The notes under the pieces were generated by a model. The model saw nothing but the letters and a program-made list of their open reading frames with translations, was not told the DNA's origin and searched no databases. Below, piece after piece: positions 10,604 through 23,198 of a DNA stretch of 64,000 bases (position 1 is the first letter of the stretch; each line of letters begins with the position of its first letter). The DNA is from Camellia lanceoleosa. Its lineage: Eukaryota > Streptophyta > Magnoliopsida > Ericales > Theaceae. The stretch is from contig CM045762.1 in the NCBI GenBank assembly GCA_025200525.1, forward strand, positions 29,175,600 through 29,239,599. The letters are read 5' to 3'. Position numbers and translations under genes: made by a program.

Positions 10604-13600
10604 GTGACAGAATTAGATTACATCTCTGACGGGGTAAATGACATCAACCTCTCTGCTGTGGTGTCTAAGGCTAATTTGGTTGGAAATCCCAAAGAATGGT
10701 GGGTTGACATTGGGGCAACTCATTATATTTGTGCAGATAAGAAGATGTTCACTACCTACAATGAAGCTGCAAATTGTGAACAACTTTTCATGGGAAATTC
10801 TTCTACTTTTACTGTGACTGGACAAGGAAATGTGATCTTGAAAATGACATTAGGGAAAGAACTTACCCTCAACAACGTACTGCATGTACCAAACATTCGA
10901 AAGAATTTAGTTTCTGGCTCTTTATTAAGTAAAAATGGTTTTAGGCTTGTATTTGAGTCTGATAAATTTGTATTATCAAAGGGTGGTATGTATGTTGGTA
11001 AGGAATACATGAGTGATGGTCTCTTCAAGTTGAATGTAATGACAATTGTACCAAAACTTGCTATTAATAAGAATAACATATATTTTGTTTATATTCTTGA
11101 GTCGAATTTATGGCATGATTAGGACATGTAAATTTTGATGCTTTGCGTAGATTAATTGGTTTGGATTATATACCAAAGTTTGAAATTGATCATAATCACA
11201 AATGTGAGATTTGTATAGAAGCAAAACTAACTAAGGCTCCATTTAAATCGGTTGAAAGAAAAACAGAACCTCTAGAATTAATTCATACTAATGTATGTGA
11301 TCTTAAATTTGTTCAAACTAGATTAGGCAAAAAGTATTTCATAACATTTATCAATGATTGCACAAGATATTGTTATATATATTTACTTAAAAGTAAAGAT
11401 GAAGCCTTAGAAATGTTTAAACTCTACAAAACTGAATTTGAAAATCAACTTAGTAAAACCATTAAAATGGTTAGAAGTGATAGGGGTGGTACATATGATA
11501 CACCATTAAATGAATTTTGTGCACAACATGGCATTATTTACTAAACTATAACACCCTATTCTCCACAACAAAATGGAATTACTGAAAGGAAGAATATAAC
11601 CCTTAAAGAAATGATGAATGTCATGTTATTAAGTTTAGGCTTATCGCAGAAGTTGTGGGGGGAAACAATATTGTTTGCTGATTATGTTCTTAACAGAATA
11701 CCCTATAAGAAAACCAACAACACTCCTTATGAATTGTGGAAAGGTCAACCACCTTCCTACAAATACTTAAAAATGTGGGGGTGTTTGGCAAAAGTTGAAG
11801 TTCATGTTTCTCAAAAGACTAAGATAGGACTAAAAATAGTAGATTATGTGTTTATTGGTTATGCTCAAAATAGTAGTGCATATCGATTTCTAACTTATAA
11901 ATCAAAAACACCTGATATAAATGTGAACATTATTATAGAGTTAAGGAATGTTGTGTTTTTTGAATATGTCTTTCCTTACAAAAAAGGACAGGAAACTAAT
12001 TCACAGAAAAGAACTTATGATTGTACACAAAGTCAAGAGACTAATGACAATCAAACACAAGAGACTAGTAATGGTCTTGACCAGCAGGATTTAACTGATG
12101 ATGAACCAAGACAAAGTAAGAGAGCAGGAACATCAAAATCCTTTGGTCCAGATTTTCTGACATACCTATTAGAAAATGAATCTCAAAACTTTAAGGAAGC
12201 AATAACAAGTCCTGAAACACCTTTGTAGAAAGAGGCTGTTAATAATGAAATTGAATCCATTATGCAAAATCATACTTGGGAATTTGTGGATCTTCCACCC
12301 AGATCTAAACCTCTTGGATATAAATGGATATTCAAGAGAAAAATGAAAGGAGATGGTTCAATAGACAAGTAGAAAGCAAGACTTGTGGTAAAAGGTTACA
12401 GACAAAAGGAAGGTTTGGACTACTTTGACACATATTTCCCTGTGACAAGAATAACATCTATTCGCATGCTTATTGCAATTGCAGCATTGTATAATTTAGA
12501 AATACATCAAATGGATGTTAAGGTAGCTTTCTTAAACAGTGATCTAAATGAAGAGATCTATATGGAGCAACCCGAAGGGGTTGTAGTGCCAGGGCAAGAA
12601 AAGAAAGTTTGTCGGCTTGTAAAATCTCTTTATGGATTAAAACAAGCACCTAAGCAATGGCATGAAAAATTTGATCATACTATGCTTACTAATGGGTTTA
12701 AGATAAACGAATGTGATAAGTGCGTTTATGTTAAAAACACTAACAAAGGTTATGTCATCGTTTGTCTTTATGTGGATGACATGTTTATCATTGGAAATAG
12801 TCAAAACATGATCAAATCAACTAAGCAAATGCTGAATAGAAGATTTGATATGAAAGAAATGGGGGTCGTAGATGTAATATTAGAAATGAAAATTACTAAA
12901 ACATCTGATGGATATGCATGATCTCAATCTCATTATATTGAGAAAATTATTGGTAAATTTATCAAGGATGATATGAATGTAGCTAGAACACTTGCAGATA
13001 TCAGTCTTTATTTATCAAAAAATGAAGCTGATGCGGTGTCTCAGTTAAAATACTCCCAAATCATTGGAAGTCTAATATACCTAATGAATTGTACTCGTCT
13101 TGATATAGCTTATACTGTTAGTAAATTGAATAGGTACATTAATAACCTCAGAGAAGACCATTGGAAAGCGATCATTTAGGTTCTTAGATATTTAAGATTT
13201 ACCCGTGATCATGGTTTGAACTTTACTCGATATCCAACAATACTCGAAGGTTTTTGTGATGCCAATTGGATATCGGATACTAAAGATTCAAAATTCACTA
13301 GTGGATATGTCTTTACTCTGCAAGGCGCTGCTGTTTTTTGAAAATCCACGAAACAAACATGTATCGCACGATCCACAATAGAATTTGAGTTCATTGCTTT
13401 AGACAAAGCAAGAGAAGAAACAGAATGGCTTCGTCACTTCTTAGAAGACATTCCAATGTGGCCAAAACCTGTGCCAGCTATCTGCATTTATTGTGATAGT
13501 CAATCTGCAACATGCAGGGCACAGAATTATATGTATAATGGTAAGTCACGGCATATTCGTCGTCGACATAATACTGTAAGGCAATTGCTCTCAAATAGAA

Positions 13601-13674
13601 TAATCTCAATAGATTATATAAAATCTAAAGAGAATATTGTGGCTTCGTTAACAAAAGGTTTAACAAAAGAGTAA
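10604..13674 (+). pseudogene. copia-1 pol (protease, integrase, RT, RNase H), broken
   Basis: Open pieces 10604-11122, 11143-11544, 11611-12228, 12385-12921, 12973-13179 and 13456-13674 make a copia pol in order. Protease: [12 protein letters not shown], where the active-site Thr of DTG is Ile. Integrase: zinc region with HKCEIC, first catalytic position reads HTN instead of HxD, second Asp kept in RSDRGG, Glu kept in ITERKN. RT: KARLVVKGY, MDVKVAFLN, catalytic YVDDM near 12770-12784. RNase [10 protein letters not shown] and a final DSQSA/SRHIRRRHN block. Stops (for example 11542, 12226, 12370, 12919, 13177) and lost catalytic residues make it dead. Confidence 0.9.
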
Positions 13675-14330
13675 GTGTACAGTTCATCGAAGGGGATGAA
13701 ATTAAAGCCTATTACATAAGAGTCATCAAAATGGTAACCTTACTTATATAACTGAAGATCCAAAGAACTAAGTTCAAAGGGACAACTAAGTTATGTGTGG
13801 CACGTCAGAAATCACCAAGGGATTAAAATTCCCTACCCATTCTTATGGTGAGAGTGATATCTGCAACATGTGTTGTATGCAGGGGTTCAAGGATAAGCTT
13901 AGCTTTTAATGATTACTTATATCTTGATTTAGGCAAAAAATAAGACGAGTATAAGAGATACTCACAATAAGAATCATCTATATGAGTGTCAAACTGGGGT
14001 TGGTTCTATGAGAATGAAGAGACTAAATTCTCTAGAAACACTCATGAACAACCAAGAGCGTTCAAAGCCAAAATGAACATAACCGTGAGAACCACGATGT
14101 GTCAGAAGATATTTGTGTGAAATTTATTGTCTTGGCTTACACAAATGGCTGAACAATTCAAGGCATCGCGTCCATTGGTTAGCTAGTAAGTTCGATAGGT
14201 TATCACTAGGGAAGATTCAAGGCTGAAAGCTACCTATCCTGATGCAAGATATATTCGATTTATACTCTTTCGACAAATTCTGCATACTGTTGCATTTCTA
14301 TTGTCATCAAATTCCATTCATGTGAGGGAT
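13675..14330 (+). other. copia-1 3' untranslated region and polypurine tract
   Basis: Non-coding stretch between the RNase H end and the 3' LTR. The purine-rich GTGAGGGAT touches the LTR at 14331. Confidence 0.6.
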
Positions 14331-15583
14331 TGTTAGAAATGGTTTTGAAAATTAGATTTTTCCTCAACTTCGGTCTAATTTTTAGGTGGGACTCATGCGC
14401 CAAAGTTGGCAGGTCTAAGCAGTAACACATTCTATGCCGCGTTATGATTCACGTGGTATATTTGGTTGCTCAAAACCATTATCGGGTGAATAGGAAATTG
14501 AAGCCAAGTAGAGCTCCATGGAAATAGTATTTTTGGTGAAATTTCCTGATGGTTTGAATAAAAGCTTGTCTCACATTGATTTGATGGGAAACTTTGAATG
14601 AGTTTATAAGGCTTAGGGTTGGAACTTGGAGTAGGCCCCAAAGGGTACCAAAGTTTTGTATAGAGGGAGGTTATAGGCAAAGTGAGCCAGACCCATTGGA
14701 TCCAAAATAAACATCGCTACCACGTCGGTGCCAAAATCGCTGGCTTGGCCGGGCTGGTGAAGGTGGTGTGTGGTTGGGCTTGTCCGGCCTAATACCTATT
14801 TTTTTGAGCAAAAAACATTTGAAATTTATTTTCTAAAATTAAATTCTAATTTTTTGGAATTTGAATTTTGGAAATTGAATTCAAAATGGGCTTTGTTTTT
14901 TTTCCCTTACCCGGACAGATTCAAATATGTTCAATACAGGTTTTATCTGTTCAAAATTTGAACCCAACAGATTTGTATCTGTTTATTCAAACTGAACAGG
15001 TACCATACATGTTCATTCAAATCTGTACCTATTTAATTCAAATTAAACAGCTACCACTCCATCTATAAATAGGCAGCCCCTCATTTGATGTTTTGACTTC
15101 AATTTTCGTCCAAAATATTCTGCAATTTTTCTCTACATTTTGCTGCATTTTTTTTTCTTGTGAGAAAGAGTGTAAACACAAAGTGTGTTCGTTGTGCAAA
15201 CAATTTGTAGTGTTACTATTATTTGCTATTGATCATTTTATCCTGTGAGATAGACGTCCACAATCTGAAAGCACCACGGAGATAATGAATCTGTCTTAAG
15301 GATACAGTGTTAAACACTGGACTTGATCAGAAAATTTGTTCAAGAAATTAATTTGGTAAGTAATTAATTTATTTTCTGTTTTATTATTTTTCTGTTTCAG
15401 ATTTTCATTTTGTTTTTGTAATAAAATAAAAATCTATTTTATTTATTTTATATTATTTTCTAGTTTGATTTTTGTAATCAAACAAACTCTTTTTTATCCT
15501 TTATTTCTTCTGTATTCCGTTTGTTGTTAAATATATAAACATAATTTATTTATTTCATTAAATACAGCAAAGATTATCTAACA
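14331..15583 (+). repeat. copia-1 3' LTR
   Basis: Matches the 5' LTR with scattered differences. TATA-like CTATAAATAGG near 15065. Ends ATCTAACA before GTTTC. Confidence 0.9.
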
Positions 15584-17470
15584 GTTTCATAATTTTATCT
15601 TTAAAAGCACAATACTTGTCACTTTTGTACTTTATTTTTTTATTAAAAATTATTTATAATTATAATCAATTGAATTAAATTAAAACTAAATTATAAATTT
15701 AAAATCAAATTTAAGTTAATTAAAATAACATAAATAACAAAATATAAAAACTACGGCGTAATTTGTCCGAGAGAAAAATGGAGTTGGAATGGAAAGACGT
15801 AGAATCATTAAAGAAGTAACCAAAAAATGTCAGTCGTTAATAGTTCGCTAACGTTAGGAAAACGTTACATTGAAAAGGTTTAGGGTAAAAATTACAAACA
15901 CACTTTCTGAGTTTTGATTAAAATATAAATTATTTTTTATGATTTTAAAAATTATATTTTATTCTTGAGGTTTCTAATTTCATAATAAATTATATATTTT
16001 ATTAATGAGTCATCAAGTCAATTAACCGTTTTTAATGATGTTAGAATATGTTTCAATTAATAATTTAGGTAATTTTATTATTCTATCGAAGAACAATTAT
16101 GAATTTTATTTTTTTAGTTAATTCTGTTAAATAAAATTTTTAATAATGAGATATTTATAATTTTTTAAAATATAAAAATAATTTATATTTTAAACAAAAT
16201 TCAAGAAATATATTTGTAATTTACCCAAAAGTTTAAGGCGCGGTGGGCCTTCCGCCACGCAGCCAGTTTTTGCTGATACAAGTCATCGACCGGCACAATA
16301 GAAGTTTTTATGAAATTTTTTTTTCAAAAGTTTTAAAAGTTATATCAAAATTTTATTAGATGTCTAAGATTTACATGGCGTAAGTTTCATATTCTAATAA
16401 GATATTTGGTAAAAATTTTAATATAATTTTTAAAATATCTATTATTATTATTATTATTATTTTTAATGACTCGGGAACCCCAAAGCTGACCATCGCTTTT
16501 CAATTTCAATCAAGATTCATAAAAAAATATAGCCTATGTTTGGAATGGTGAGTTTGAGAATTTTTTTAGTTAAAATAATCACAAAAAATAAAATAGATTT
16601 TTTAATTTAAGAAAACAAAATATTATGTCTAGTCTATAATCATTACATTTTTTCTTTCATAAAAAAGTCAAAAATCCTTCATAAATTAAACTTTTTAACC
16701 ATGGACTAAAATAGCTAAAAAAATCAAAAGAACAAAAAATCAACCTACTTCCCAAACGAAACTATAAAAGAGATCTTGAACCCAAGATTTAAGAGCACAG
16801 GTCGGGCCTTCAATACCACTACTTTCAACAGTACCAAAATTCATGATTATTTGAAATGTTCTAAATTTTAAGAGTTGTTTGGGATAATCTAAACTTGAAA
16901 AACCCACGATCACTTTCCAATTTTAGTCAATAATCATAAAAAATTTAGTAGAGATTTTGAACCCAAAAAAATAAAAATAATAATATGATTCAAATAAACA
17001 CAATTATCTAAATAAATATATTTATTTAATTGAGGACAAATTGTACCTCAAATACGATATATGAAAACCGACACTAGAATTGAAAGTGATGTAGACTTCA
17101 ACTGCACTCTTGTCCTGATATTATTATTGATTCCCTTGTTGCTTTTTTTTTTTTTGTCAGTTACTTTCTCAATAAATAAAAAAAAGTAGTGGAAGGCAAA
17201 GAATGAAGGAAAAGTCCAAGTCATCCACCATTTTATTTTGTAATTTTGCTTGGTCTTTTCAAATTAGAAAAACCACATAATATATGTGGACCATTTACAA
17301 TTTTATTTTGTCATTTTCTTGGCCCTCTTGAATTAGGAAAGCTCCTTTAAATGTTCTTCTAACGCCCACACCATATATGGACCGTACTTACTTATTATTC
17401 TCAACACTTTAACCGTTAAAGTTTAACGCTCACACCAAAAATATAGACCGAGTTGTCTCACAACGTTCCA
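15584..17470. other. Intergenic upstream of the F-box gene
   Basis: AT-rich with no gene. An (ATT)n run lies near 16440. A possible old MITE at about 16530-16765 has CTATGTTTGGAA at one end and TTCCCAAACGAA at the other, with fold-back AAAATAG/CTAAAAAA interiors. A related fold-back is at about 59228-59450. Promoter elements of the F-box gene cannot be assigned securely. Confidence 0.5.
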
Positions 17471-17544
17471 AATTTTCTCTTAAAATCCCAAACTCAAATT
17501 TCTCACCCTGCAAATCTCAACAATCAAAAACAAGCAATCCCCAA

Positions 17545-18411
17545 ATGGAGAAGAAGAAGAAGCAGAAGCAGAAGCAAAAGCAGAAACAAAACCCATCATG
17601 GCAAGATCTAAACCCATTCCTACTATCAAAAATATTTTCTTTTCTAAGCCCACATGACCAGTTATTTGGCCCACCTTATGTTTGTCATTCATGGCTCTCA
17701 GCAACCTTACACAACCTCTTCAAAAACTCCAATCTTGACCTCCGGTTAATCGACACCCTTCATCGAAAAAAACAACGGCTGAGATTCACCCACCTCCTCA
17801 AACTAGCCATCAATCACTACCATGGATGGGTTTCAGTCCAATTCCCTTCTAAACACAAGTTTGGATACTTTGGCACTGTCTACATAGCAGAGAACACTCC
17901 CAATATCACTAGCGTTGCTCTCTCCTCTGAAGCCTCTGTGAATATGGTTCCAATCTTTGTCTCTCTCCTGTACTGGCAAAAATTGAAAATTTTCGAGGCA
18001 CGGATTAGCCCGAATGTGGGTTGTTTGGTAATTTCACAATTGGCTGATTGGTGCAAGAACATGACAGAGATTAGGCTTCATGGAAGTGTATTGATGGAGA
18101 GAGAAGTGACTTGTTTGGTTGAGGGGCTTTCTGGGTTAAAGATTTTGGATGTTTGTGAATCTACATTGTCTTGTGCTGCTCTGGCAATTATGTTAGATGG
18201 GAGATTGAAGTGTGTGAGGGAGATAAATATATTGCACTGTAAATTTGTCGGCAACAATGGTGAGGATGCTCGAGCAGACTATTTGGAATTCAGGGTATTC
18301 AGGGATGATATGCTTGAAAAAGTTTGTGGGATGAAGAGTTTGAAGAACTTTGTCCATTGTTTGGAGGGAACTTGTTTGCATTGCAAGAATAGGTCTCCGG
18401 AGAATAAATGA
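17545..18411 (+). CDS. F-box/LRR-type protein, single exon, 288 aa
   Basis: Seen: after a Lys/Gln repeat N-terminus (residues 2-16), an F-box-like segment (about 19-60) has the LLSKIFSFLSP and VCHSWLSATLH pattern. Leucine-rich repeat-like blocks follow (about 115-235, for example LKIFEARIS, MTEIRLHGS, LKILDVCES and VREINILHC), then a Cys-rich tail CLEGTCLHCKNR. Known: F-box proteins are the substrate-choosing part of SCF ubiquitin ligases, with the F-box binding the SKP1 adaptor and LRRs binding targets. Inference: a SKIP19/At3g48880-like F-box/LRR protein; the target is unknown. One uninterrupted ORF with a 5' leader of pyrimidine-rich and CAA-rich sequence supports this start. It converges with the RABA1 gene. 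Confidence 0.82.
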   Translation: MEKKKKQKQKQKQKQNPSWQDLNPFLLSKIFSFLSPHDQLFGPPYVCHSWLSATLHNLFKNSNLDLRLIDTLHRKKQRLRFTHLLKLAINHYHGWVSVQFPSKHKFGYFGTVYIAENTPNITSVALSSEASVNMVPIFVSLLYWQKLKIFEARISPNVGCLVISQLADWCKNMTEIRLHGSVLMEREVTCLVEGLSGLKILDVCESTLSCAALAIMLDGRLKCVREINILHCKFVGNNGEDARADYLEFRVFRDDMLEKVCGMKSLKNFVHCLEGTCLHCKNRSPENK

Positions 18412-19980
18412 GTTATCTCGGAAAATTATTTAGTAGTCCCGGAAAAGTGGGTCAAAACGACTCAACTTACCTTATGATTAGTGTTTTTATTAATTTAGAA
18501 GTATCATGTTACCGTGCTGAGTTAGTGCTATAAAATTATTGAATTCTTATTTAATATTGTTGCATCAAATGGATAAGTATGAGCATTATTCTTTTTTATC
18601 CTCCAAGGGGAGAACTAGTGCCTGTTTTAATAAACAGTATCTTTGAATTAAGCACATGAACATTTTTTTTTATTTTTGTTTCTACAAAATGTATTGGTGG
18701 AAATGGATTGAGATTATGGTGCTATTTGGTGCAGCTTACTGTAAATTAAAAGTTGATAATCAGAAAGCAGAAATCAAAAGCATCTATTTTTCAACTTCTA
18801 AATAATCAGTTTTTTTCAACTTATTTAAGCTATTTCTGTCTAAAAAATTGTAAGCAGAAACTGTCCCAAACAGTCTGGTACAAATTCTCAAATTAAAATA
18901 AGTTATGATCACCCCTATCATCCACACCAAACACCCCCTATGTCATGGTCTATTAAGCAAACCAGAAGATGCACCGGCATAGTTTGAAATTTGTGCACCT
19001 TGGCTATGCAGTTAGATTTATAAAAAAAAGAAAGACCACTGCTGCTTAAGCTGACTTTCGCGCTGAAATAGACCACTTTGTTTGGTTTTGATTGATCATG
19101 GTTTTGCGAGTGAGACCAATCAAAATTGAAATCTTCGCTTCAACATCATTTTCGAAAAGGAATTGACATCAATGTAAAGACCAATCCGCATTGGCCAATT
19201 TCGGCTTAAATCTTAACTTCAACGTCTTTTTTTGAAAAGGAATTTAGCAACAATCTAGGACCAATCAAAAATTGACCACACTGGCCAATTTCAATTTGAA
19301 TCTTAGCTGAACATCTTCTCAGAAAAGGAATTGACATAATTTGGCACCAATAAGTTTACATCTACAAAACCAACTGCATTAAACATAGGTGGAGCAATCT
19401 GAAGGGCCCGATTATCTGATAAGTATGACTAAGATTGTTTTGTGATTCGTTCTATATCAATAGACTTATCGGTCTCCGTCTCTCTCCATTAAGCCATATC
19501 TTCCCTTGAAGAAGGTAGCTAAAGAGCCCTTTAACCCTAGTGGCAACACAAGAACTGTTAGAACATTTTCTCTTCTCTTGACTTGCCTGTGAACATTTTA
19601 GGTTTGATTCATATCATTCGCCAAACACAATCTTAAAAAAAAAAAAAAAAGAAAAAAAAGTGAAATCATTTTAGCAAATCAAGTGCACACAATCTGTAAT
19701 TGATATATCACAGGCTAGTCCATGTTACCATATAGTGAGTAGAGTCCTATATTTGCCGCTCACTCAATAGGCACCGTGACGTCGCCATTCAACAACCGAG
19801 TCAACTTTCCACAGTGCAGTGATTATGTATCAGAATATTTTTAAAGATGCATAATTTGATAAACAAATTTATAACACCTGATAAATTATACAAGATTCAA
19901 GAATTTTACCAAGAAACCAGATAAAAACACTACCTACCAGAGTAGACAAATGAAACAATACAGATGGGGAAACAACCGAA
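18412..19980. other. Intergenic between convergent F-box and RABA1 genes
   Basis: No gene. About 18715-18880 looks like an old hAT-type MITE (GCTATTTGGTGCAGCTTAC ... CAGAAACTGTCCCAAACAG). A diverged tandem array occupies 19130-19350. A poly-A run lies near 19635-19660. The last few hundred bases before 20222 are probably the RABA1 3' UTR. Confidence 0.5.
19130..19350. repeat. Imperfect tandem repeat, about 80-90 bp, 2-3 units
   Basis: Units begin at about 19130, 19209 and 19299 with AATCTT(C/A)GCT. They share GAAAAGGAATT and ACCAAT, and the first two also share TTGGCCAATTTC. Confidence 0.7.
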
Positions 19981-20222
19981 GTACATATTACAAGAAAAAC
20001 TGGCATTGTATGAAAGGAGAATTTGTATGCCACTTCTCTTTATACACTACAAACTGAAAGTCTCCGATAAAGCTCCAAAATCACAGCCACTGAAACCATA
20101 TCAGTGAACAAATCAACCAATAAAGTGAGAGGCGAAGAAACCAGGAGCTGCAATGTAGAGTTCTTGACATTCCAAGGCAAGCAAGCTTTTCAATCACACT
20201 CGTAAATCTTTTACTCTAGCAG

Positions 20223-20652
20223 TTATGCAGAGCAGCAACCAACTGTTTTCACAGCTGATACATCGTCCTTTCCCACATTAATGGTTTGCCCTTTAGGCAA
20301 GGCTGCAGGGTCTTCCCCTATATCAAGTGCTTTCCTGCTGACAACGTGATGTATTTGGGTAAGCGCTTCTGTGAACGCATTCTCAACATTCATAGACTCG
20401 AGGGCAGATGTCTCCATAAAGAAGGTGTTCTCTCTCTCAGCGAAGGCCTTTGCATCCTCAGTCGAAACAGCACGCAAATGACGCAAGTCTGCCTTGTTCC
20501 CTACGAGCATTATCACAATGTTGGAGTCTGTGTGATCGCGTAGCTCTTTTAACCATCTCTCGACATTCTCGAATGTAACATGTCGGGTGACATCATAGAC
20601 GAGCAACGCACCAACAGCTCCTCGGTAGTATGCACTTGTGATTGCACGGTAT
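20223..20652 (-). CDS. RABA1: RABA1-type small GTPase, exon 2 (C-terminal two thirds)
   Basis: Exon 2 starts after a pyrimidine-rich CCAAAG acceptor at 20653. Its first base completes the Arg codon begun in exon 1 (AG|A), giving ...[15 protein letters not shown]. It carries switch II, the G4 guanine-specificity motif GNKADL and G5 ETSALE. It ends GCCSA followed by TAA at 20225-20223, a double-Cys prenylation tail. Known: RABA1 (Rab11-related) GTPases sit on trans-Golgi/recycling endosomes and drive secretion to the plasma membrane and growing cell plate. Exon 1 and exon 2 total 651 bp, 216 residues plus stop, the normal family length. The alternative ORF start at 20606 is a TTG inside the exon and is not the real start. 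Confidence 0.95.
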
Positions 20653-21928
20653 CTTTGGCGATGAAAACAAAATGATTATTTTCAAGCATCAGAGATTCAG
20701 AATAAGAAATTTAGTATTTCAACAAGTGATCATAATAATTACAGTAGGCAAGCAATATGCAAGTAACAATTCATTTTCTTGTATCCCTAATGGCACCACA
20801 GGTGTAAGTAAGAACTTCAAGAGTAGACCAAGCTAAACTCCATGTTGCAGTAGGAAGCTGTAAGGTATGTTAAACAGAAATCCTCATATTACAGGGGCTT
20901 TTGGGACATTGAGGTCCAAATTCAGATTGCATTTAGCATATATAGATATATCAAACACATTCCTAAGCAATCTGAGGTAAAGCGCACACCAAACAGATTA
21001 CTCCATCACATAGACACATCTTACAGCATCCAAAAGAAAAATAGAAAAAGGTAAAGTAAACCAAAGGTGAGGAAGACCTAAAAACGAAAGAGATGCTCAA
21101 AACTACACGTGCCAAGCAGATTACTCCATCACATCTATATCCTCCACAAAGTAATGCACTGCTCAGATAAAGAAACATTTTTAATATTTTCTTAATAGAT
21201 AATTAAAATAGAAAAAGCTAAAGAAAAACCAAAAGTGAAGAAGGCCTAAAAACATAAAAAGGTATTCAAAACTTTATATGCCAAACATATTACTCCACGA
21301 CAATCATATCCTCCATAAAGTAATAAACTACTTTGTTGTTAGATAAAGAAACACTATTAATAATTTCTTAGAACTTATCTAACCATTAATACTGCTTTGT
21401 TACACGCTCATAAAAAAATATAATCTAACCTAATCTAGTAAACCAAACCAGAAACAATGAAGGGGTTTGTATGTTAAAAAGCTTAATGAATGCGTCAACA
21501 AGTCACTTGTAACAGGATAGAAACAACTCTTTCCCAATTTCTCAAAAAACAAGACTTCCATAGCATAATGTTCTTGATATTTCTTTGGCAACTCCTTTAG
21601 TTTAGTTTTTTGGTGACTCCCTACAAAAATTATTTTATCAGGAATCCCTGAAATGACAATCAAAATCTTCCCTATATCAACTTAATGTTTTCAAGCCATC
21701 CTATAGCTTGCTACTTTAATTGTATAAATCATCCTCACTGCAATAATCTTTTGAAAAAAATGATCTAATTTGCCAATTGTAACCGAATGCACACACACCC
21801 GGCAGAATTTGCTACCTACCCTTTATGTATAAAAAAATGTTCACCATATAGGCCATTCAATGGCAAGCTCCACCTAGCAAGCATGACAAGATCAAATGAC
21901 AAACTGACCCAAAGTAGCTTCAAAAGAA

Positions 21929-21929
<1 letters not shown>

Positions 21930-21963
<34 letters not shown>
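21930..21963. repeat. (CT)n microsatellite
   Basis: About 15 CT units in the RABA1 intron, with AGCTTCAAAAGAAGCT words on both sides. Confidence 0.9.
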
Positions 21964-21964
<1 letters not shown>

Positions 21965-22438
21965 TTTCTTTTGTTTTCTTTTTTGAAAATTAGCTTCAAA
22001 AGAAGCTTCACAATGCTTTTCTGCAAATGCTTTTACTCCACAGCAACAATGGTTGGAAACCATAAAACAATAGCAAAGCAGCTTTAAGTCCCTAATAAGA
22101 TATACAGAAGTCCATACATCTGAAATCGAGTGCGAGCTTGTAGTCATTAGAACCATAGAGCTTAATGCACCCACATTGATCTTTCTTATTGCAAATGTTG
22201 TAGCCACAAAACTACGGAGACCCATATCAATATTAATTACAATATTAAGTTTTTGAATATGCTTAACTCACACATTAATTGTCTTCAGAGCCATACATAC
22301 CTAGGTAGGTACAAATAATGAAACAAATGCACTCTCTATTTGGCCAGGAAAAAAACCTCTAATACAATTAGCCCCTTCTGACATTGCAACTCCATATGTA
22401 TGAATGAGAATAATAGATCCATTTATGATTTTTAGCAT

Positions 22439-23198
22439 TTCAAGCTATTTCATATTTGAAAGATTAAGCATAGAACACATAATCCATTAGGAAGATAGTA
22501 AGGTTATCTTTTCTGAGACAGATACGGTAAGAGATTTCTTATCTTCCTCAGCTAACCCAATTCTTGAAAATTTCAGATTCTACTCACAAAGTCAATGATG
22601 GGAAATCTCATCAAAGCTGTCTTTAAGGTGCTATGCACTCTGTCTTTAATCAGCAGATGTTACACAGCTCACAATCACGTAGAAAGAACACAATAAGAGA
22701 TCGTGTTGGGGAGCGGTGAGCCTCTCCGCATTTGTTGTTTTCTAATTTTTTTTTTTGGATAAATTGTATTCTAATTGATGTTATCCAAGTAACTGTCGGT
22801 GAAGGCTAAGAGTATCTTCAAGCTATTTCATATTTGAAAGATTAAGCATAGAACACATAATCCATTAGGAAGATAGTAAGGTTATCTTTTCTGAGACAGA
22901 TACGGTAAGAGATTTCTTATCTTCCTCAGCTAACCCAATTCTTGAAAATTTCAGATTCTACTCACAAAGTCAATGATGGGAAATCTCATCAAAGCTGTCT
23001 TTAAGGTGCTATGCACTCTGTCTTTAATCAGCAGATGTTACACAGCTCACAATCACGTAGAAAGAACACAATAAGAGATCGTGTTGGGGAGCGGTGAGCC
23101 TCTCCGCATTTGTTGTTTTCTAATTTTTTTTTTTGGATAAATTGTATTCTAATTGATGTTATCCAAGTAACTGTCGGTGAAGGCTAAGAGTATCTTCA
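22439..23198. repeat. Perfect 378-bp tandem duplication
   Basis: Unit 1 is 22439-22816 and unit 2 is 22817-23194, with a shared TTCA at the junctions. I see no difference between the two copies on reading them side by side. Each unit ends in the first bases of the MITE terminus at 23188. No gene within. Confidence 0.93.

Larger units (their letters stand above)
7949..15583 (+). mobile_element. Ty1/copia LTR retrotransposon (copia-1), complete but degenerate
   Basis: Two LTRs start TGTTAGAAATGG and end in AACA, at 7949-9196 and 14331-15583. They flank gag, protease, integrase, RT and RNase H in copia order. The flanking bases are GTTTT (7944-7948) and GTTTC (15584-15588), a near-match 5-bp target duplication. 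A purine-rich GTGAGGGAT precedes the 3' LTR. No standard tRNA-Met primer site is obvious after 9196. The LTRs show scattered substitutions, and stops and frameshifts break every coding block, so the element is old and inactive. A Tork-type lineage is my guess only. Confidence 0.92.
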
